Origin: Rhodococcus pseudokoreensis
Lineage (GTDB): Bacteria > Actinomycetota > Actinomycetes > Mycobacteriales > Mycobacteriaceae
Reading direction: 5' to 3'
Assembly (NCBI RefSeq): GCF_017068395.1
Contig: NZ_CP070619.1
Location: forward strand, 744,001 to 808,000
DNA: 64,000 bases
The notes below the pieces were generated by a model, which was given only the letters and a program-made list of their open reading frames with translations, did no database searches and had not been told where the DNA came from. The position numbers were made by a program, and so were the translations under genes. Every line of letters starts with the position of its first letter. Position 1 is the first letter of the stretch. Below are positions 62,423 to 64,000 of the stretch, one piece after another.

Positions 62423-63445
62423 TCAGCAGTGCGGCGCGTCGGCTCCGGCGTTGACGGCCTCGAGCGCGTCGACGGCTCCGTCGAGGTTCTCGACCTTCAC
62501 CAGCCGGAGCCCGTCGGGTGCGCCCTGGCGTGCCTCGTCGCAGTTCTTCGCCGGCACCAGGAACGTCTCGGCGCCCGCCTCGGACGCGGCGATCAACTTG
62601 TACTTGATGCCTCCGATGGGGCCGACGTCGCCGTCGGAGTCGATCGTGCCGGTGCCGGCGACGAACTTGCCTCCGTTGAGTTCGCCCGGGCTGAGTTTGT
62701 CGATCACCGCGAGCGTGAACATGAGTCCCGCCGAGGGGCCGCCCACGTCGGCGAGGTTGAAGTCGATCGTGAACGGGACGTCCGGGACCTCCTCCGGCGT
62801 GATCCCCAGGTAGCCCTTGGCCTCGTCGTCCGGGCGGGCACCGAGCACCACCCGCACCGTGGTCTCGGCGCCGTCACGCCGGATCACGATCGGCACCTCG
62901 GTGTTCGGGGGCACGTCGGCCACCGCCTCCTGCACGCCGCCGACCGTCGACACCGGCTTTCCGTCGACACTGACCAGCACGTCGCCTTCGCGCAGCAGCC
63001 CCTGGGAGGGGCCGTCCTCACCGACCTTCGCGATCCGCAGGTCCACCGGCTTGTCCAGGAAGTGGAGCGCCGCGAGTTCGGCGCTGTCCTCCGACTGCTG
63101 GAAGTCGGCGTCGTTCTCCTGCTTGACCTCGTCCTTCGACTTGTCCGGCGGGTACACCTCCTCGCGGGGCACGATGCCCTGGCGCCCGCTGGCCCACAGT
63201 CCGAACGCTTCGAACACGTTCAGGTCGTCGCGCACGGCGACCGTCGTCATGTTGAGGTGGCCGGTGGTGTCGTCCACGTCCGTTCCCTCGATGGCGACGA
63301 CCTGCTCACCACCCACTTCGCCGAGGGTGTTGAACGTGGGTCCCGGCCCGAGAGCCACGAACGGCACCTTGATCACGGTGCCGAGAATGCCGAGTACCAC
63401 GATCGGGGCCAGCGCAGCCAGAAGCGTCACGATCCGTCGATTCAC
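62423..63445 (-). CDS. PDZ-domain, Lon-like (S16) membrane protease (YlbL type)
   Basis: This ~340-residue protein has an N-terminal span (VNRRIVTLLAALAPIVVLGI), a PDZ domain (LLREGDVLVSVDGKPVSTVGG) and a C-terminal Lon-type protease domain with the catalytic Ser in VGGPSAGLMFTLAV and the Lys in PIGGIKYKLIAA. It resembles YlbL and Rv3194c, which cleave membrane-proximal substrates. The GTG at 63445 matches the mycobacterial start. No ATPase domain is present. Confidence 0.9.
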   Translation of the reverse strand: MNRRIVTLLAALAPIVVLGILGTVIKVPFVALGPGPTFNTLGEVGGEQVVAIEGTDVDDTTGHLNMTTVAVRDDLNVFEAFGLWASGRQGIVPREEVYPPDKSKDEVKQENDADFQQSEDSAELAALHFLDKPVDLRIAKVGEDGPSQGLLREGDVLVSVDGKPVSTVGGVQEAVADVPPNTEVPIVIRRDGAETTVRVVLGARPDDEAKGYLGITPEEVPDVPFTIDFNLADVGGPSAGLMFTLAVIDKLSPGELNGGKFVAGTGTIDSDGDVGPIGGIKYKLIAASEAGAETFLVPAKNCDEARQGAPDGLRLVKVENLDGAVDALEAVNAGADAPHC

Positions 63446-63558
63446 CTGGACCAGCGTAGAGCGCGAACCGGCGGGCACCGCTGTCGGCCGTCCGCGTGTT
63501 CGCCGTCAGCGTGACGCGGTCGGCAGCCACCGAACCATGCGCCTTGTACCGTTGAGTC

Positions 63559-64000
63559 ATGAGCAATCCGCCCTTCGGCTTCTCCAAACCCGACGACGAT
63601 CCCGATCGTGACAAGAACACGGGGGATCAGAACGGGCCCGACCGCGACAAGAACGCGGGCGGTTCCGGCGACTTCGGTTTCGGGGCGGGTGGTTTTCCCG
63701 CCGGGGGCTTCGACCCGGCCGCCCTCGGCCAGATGCTCACCCAGTTCGGCCAGATGCTGAGCGGGATGGGCACGTCGATGGGCTCCGGGGAGCAGACCGG
63801 CCCGGTCAACTACGAGATCGCGAAGAAACTCGCCCGCCAGCAGATGGGGTCCGTCGCTCCGATCACACAGGGCAACTCGGAGGCGATCGCCGACGCCTCG
63901 CGGCTCGCCGAATTGTGGCTGGACGCCGCGACGACGCTGCCCGCGGGCGCGTCGAAGACCGTCGCGTGGACGCCCAACGACTGGCTCGACAACACCCTCG
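63559..64000 (+). CDS. DUF2342-type zinc-dependent protein (Rv3195 type), 5' part only
   Basis: The first 147 codons are present; the gene runs off the right edge. The N-terminus is Asp/Gly-rich with a repeated DRDKN, then FDPAALGQMLTQFGQMLSG, NYEIAKKLARQQMGS and LAELWLDAATTLPAGA, matching the start of the F420-biosynthesis-associated/zinc metalloprotease-like DUF2342 family. The metal site would lie in the missing part. It is divergent from the PDZ protease gene. Confidence 0.7.
   Translation, partial: MSNPPFGFSKPDDDPDRDKNTGDQNGPDRDKNAGGSGDFGFGAGGFPAGGFDPAALGQMLTQFGQMLSGMGTSMGSGEQTGPVNYEIAKKLARQQMGSVAPITQGNSEAIADASRLAELWLDAATTLPAGASKTVAWTPNDWLDNTL

Overview
The window is high-GC actinobacterial chromosome and most likely comes from a Rhodococcus of the jostii/opacus group. 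Gene order over the first 20 kb follows the Mycobacterium tuberculosis Rv3034c-Rv3053c block almost gene for gene. The blocks prfB-mscS-Pro/Thr protein-ftsE-ftsX-smpB (Rv3105c-Rv3100c) and UPF0182-PPA1309-PDZ/S16 protease-zinc protease (around Rv3193c-Rv3195) are also kept. Other signs are frequent GTG/TTG starts, an ADSNQRDYALAA tmRNA tag, tandem resuscitation-promoting factors, class Ib ribonucleotide reductase and an aa3 oxidase. I see no prophage, insertion sequence, CRISPR array or origin. This is core chromosome and nothing in it looks recently acquired.

Layout. 0-6.5 kb: end of an acyltransferase, a beta-propeller lipoprotein, then a minus-strand run of two methyltransferases, enoyl-CoA hydratase, NUDIX and a soluble ABC ATPase. 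6.5-13.2 kb: a glycogen debranching enzyme overlapping a YczE-like membrane protein, a Pth2-type peptidyl-tRNA hydrolase coupled to serB2, then ctaD. 13.4-16.1 kb: two iron-siderophore-binding lipoproteins behind an IdeR/DtxR box, and a NUDIX gene. 16.1-20.4 kb: nrdHIE and nrdF behind tandem NrdR boxes. 20.7-26 kb: siderophore-interacting reductase, FMN reductase/TetR pair, META lipoprotein, nucleosidase, nadE, SDR. 26-30 kb: molybdopterin genes in two divergent operons (moaA-moaD; moeA-moaC/mog-moaE). 30-36 kb: RhlE helicase with a long leader, a bluB-CobW pair, a hydrolase/MarR pair, small PAS and zinc-ribbon proteins. 36-41 kb: tRNA-Ala, an MFS-MauE-DsbA operon, pgm, paired FluC subunits. 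41.5-47.6 kb: tmRNA with its partner smpB, ftsEX, mscS, prfB. 47.8-56.6 kb: carbonic anhydrase, hisN, an acyl-CoA dehydrogenase pair behind a doubled operator, a membrane phosphodiesterase, a metallo-hydrolase, an acyl-CoA synthetase. 56.7-64 kb: initiator tRNA, two tandem rpf genes each with its own structured leader, UPF0182, PPA1309, a PDZ protease and the start of a zinc metalloprotease.

The points most worth following up are: (i) a family of near-perfect palindromes in three intergenic spaces directly after stop codons; (ii) a conserved, apparently duplicated RNA-like leader in front of the two rpf genes, each with an upstream CRP/GlxR-like site; (iii) a paired 16-bp operator in front of the acyl-CoA dehydrogenase pair; and (iv) textbook-spaced NrdR boxes and an IdeR box that predict regulation directly. 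All functional calls rest on motifs, gene order and family knowledge; no searches were run.
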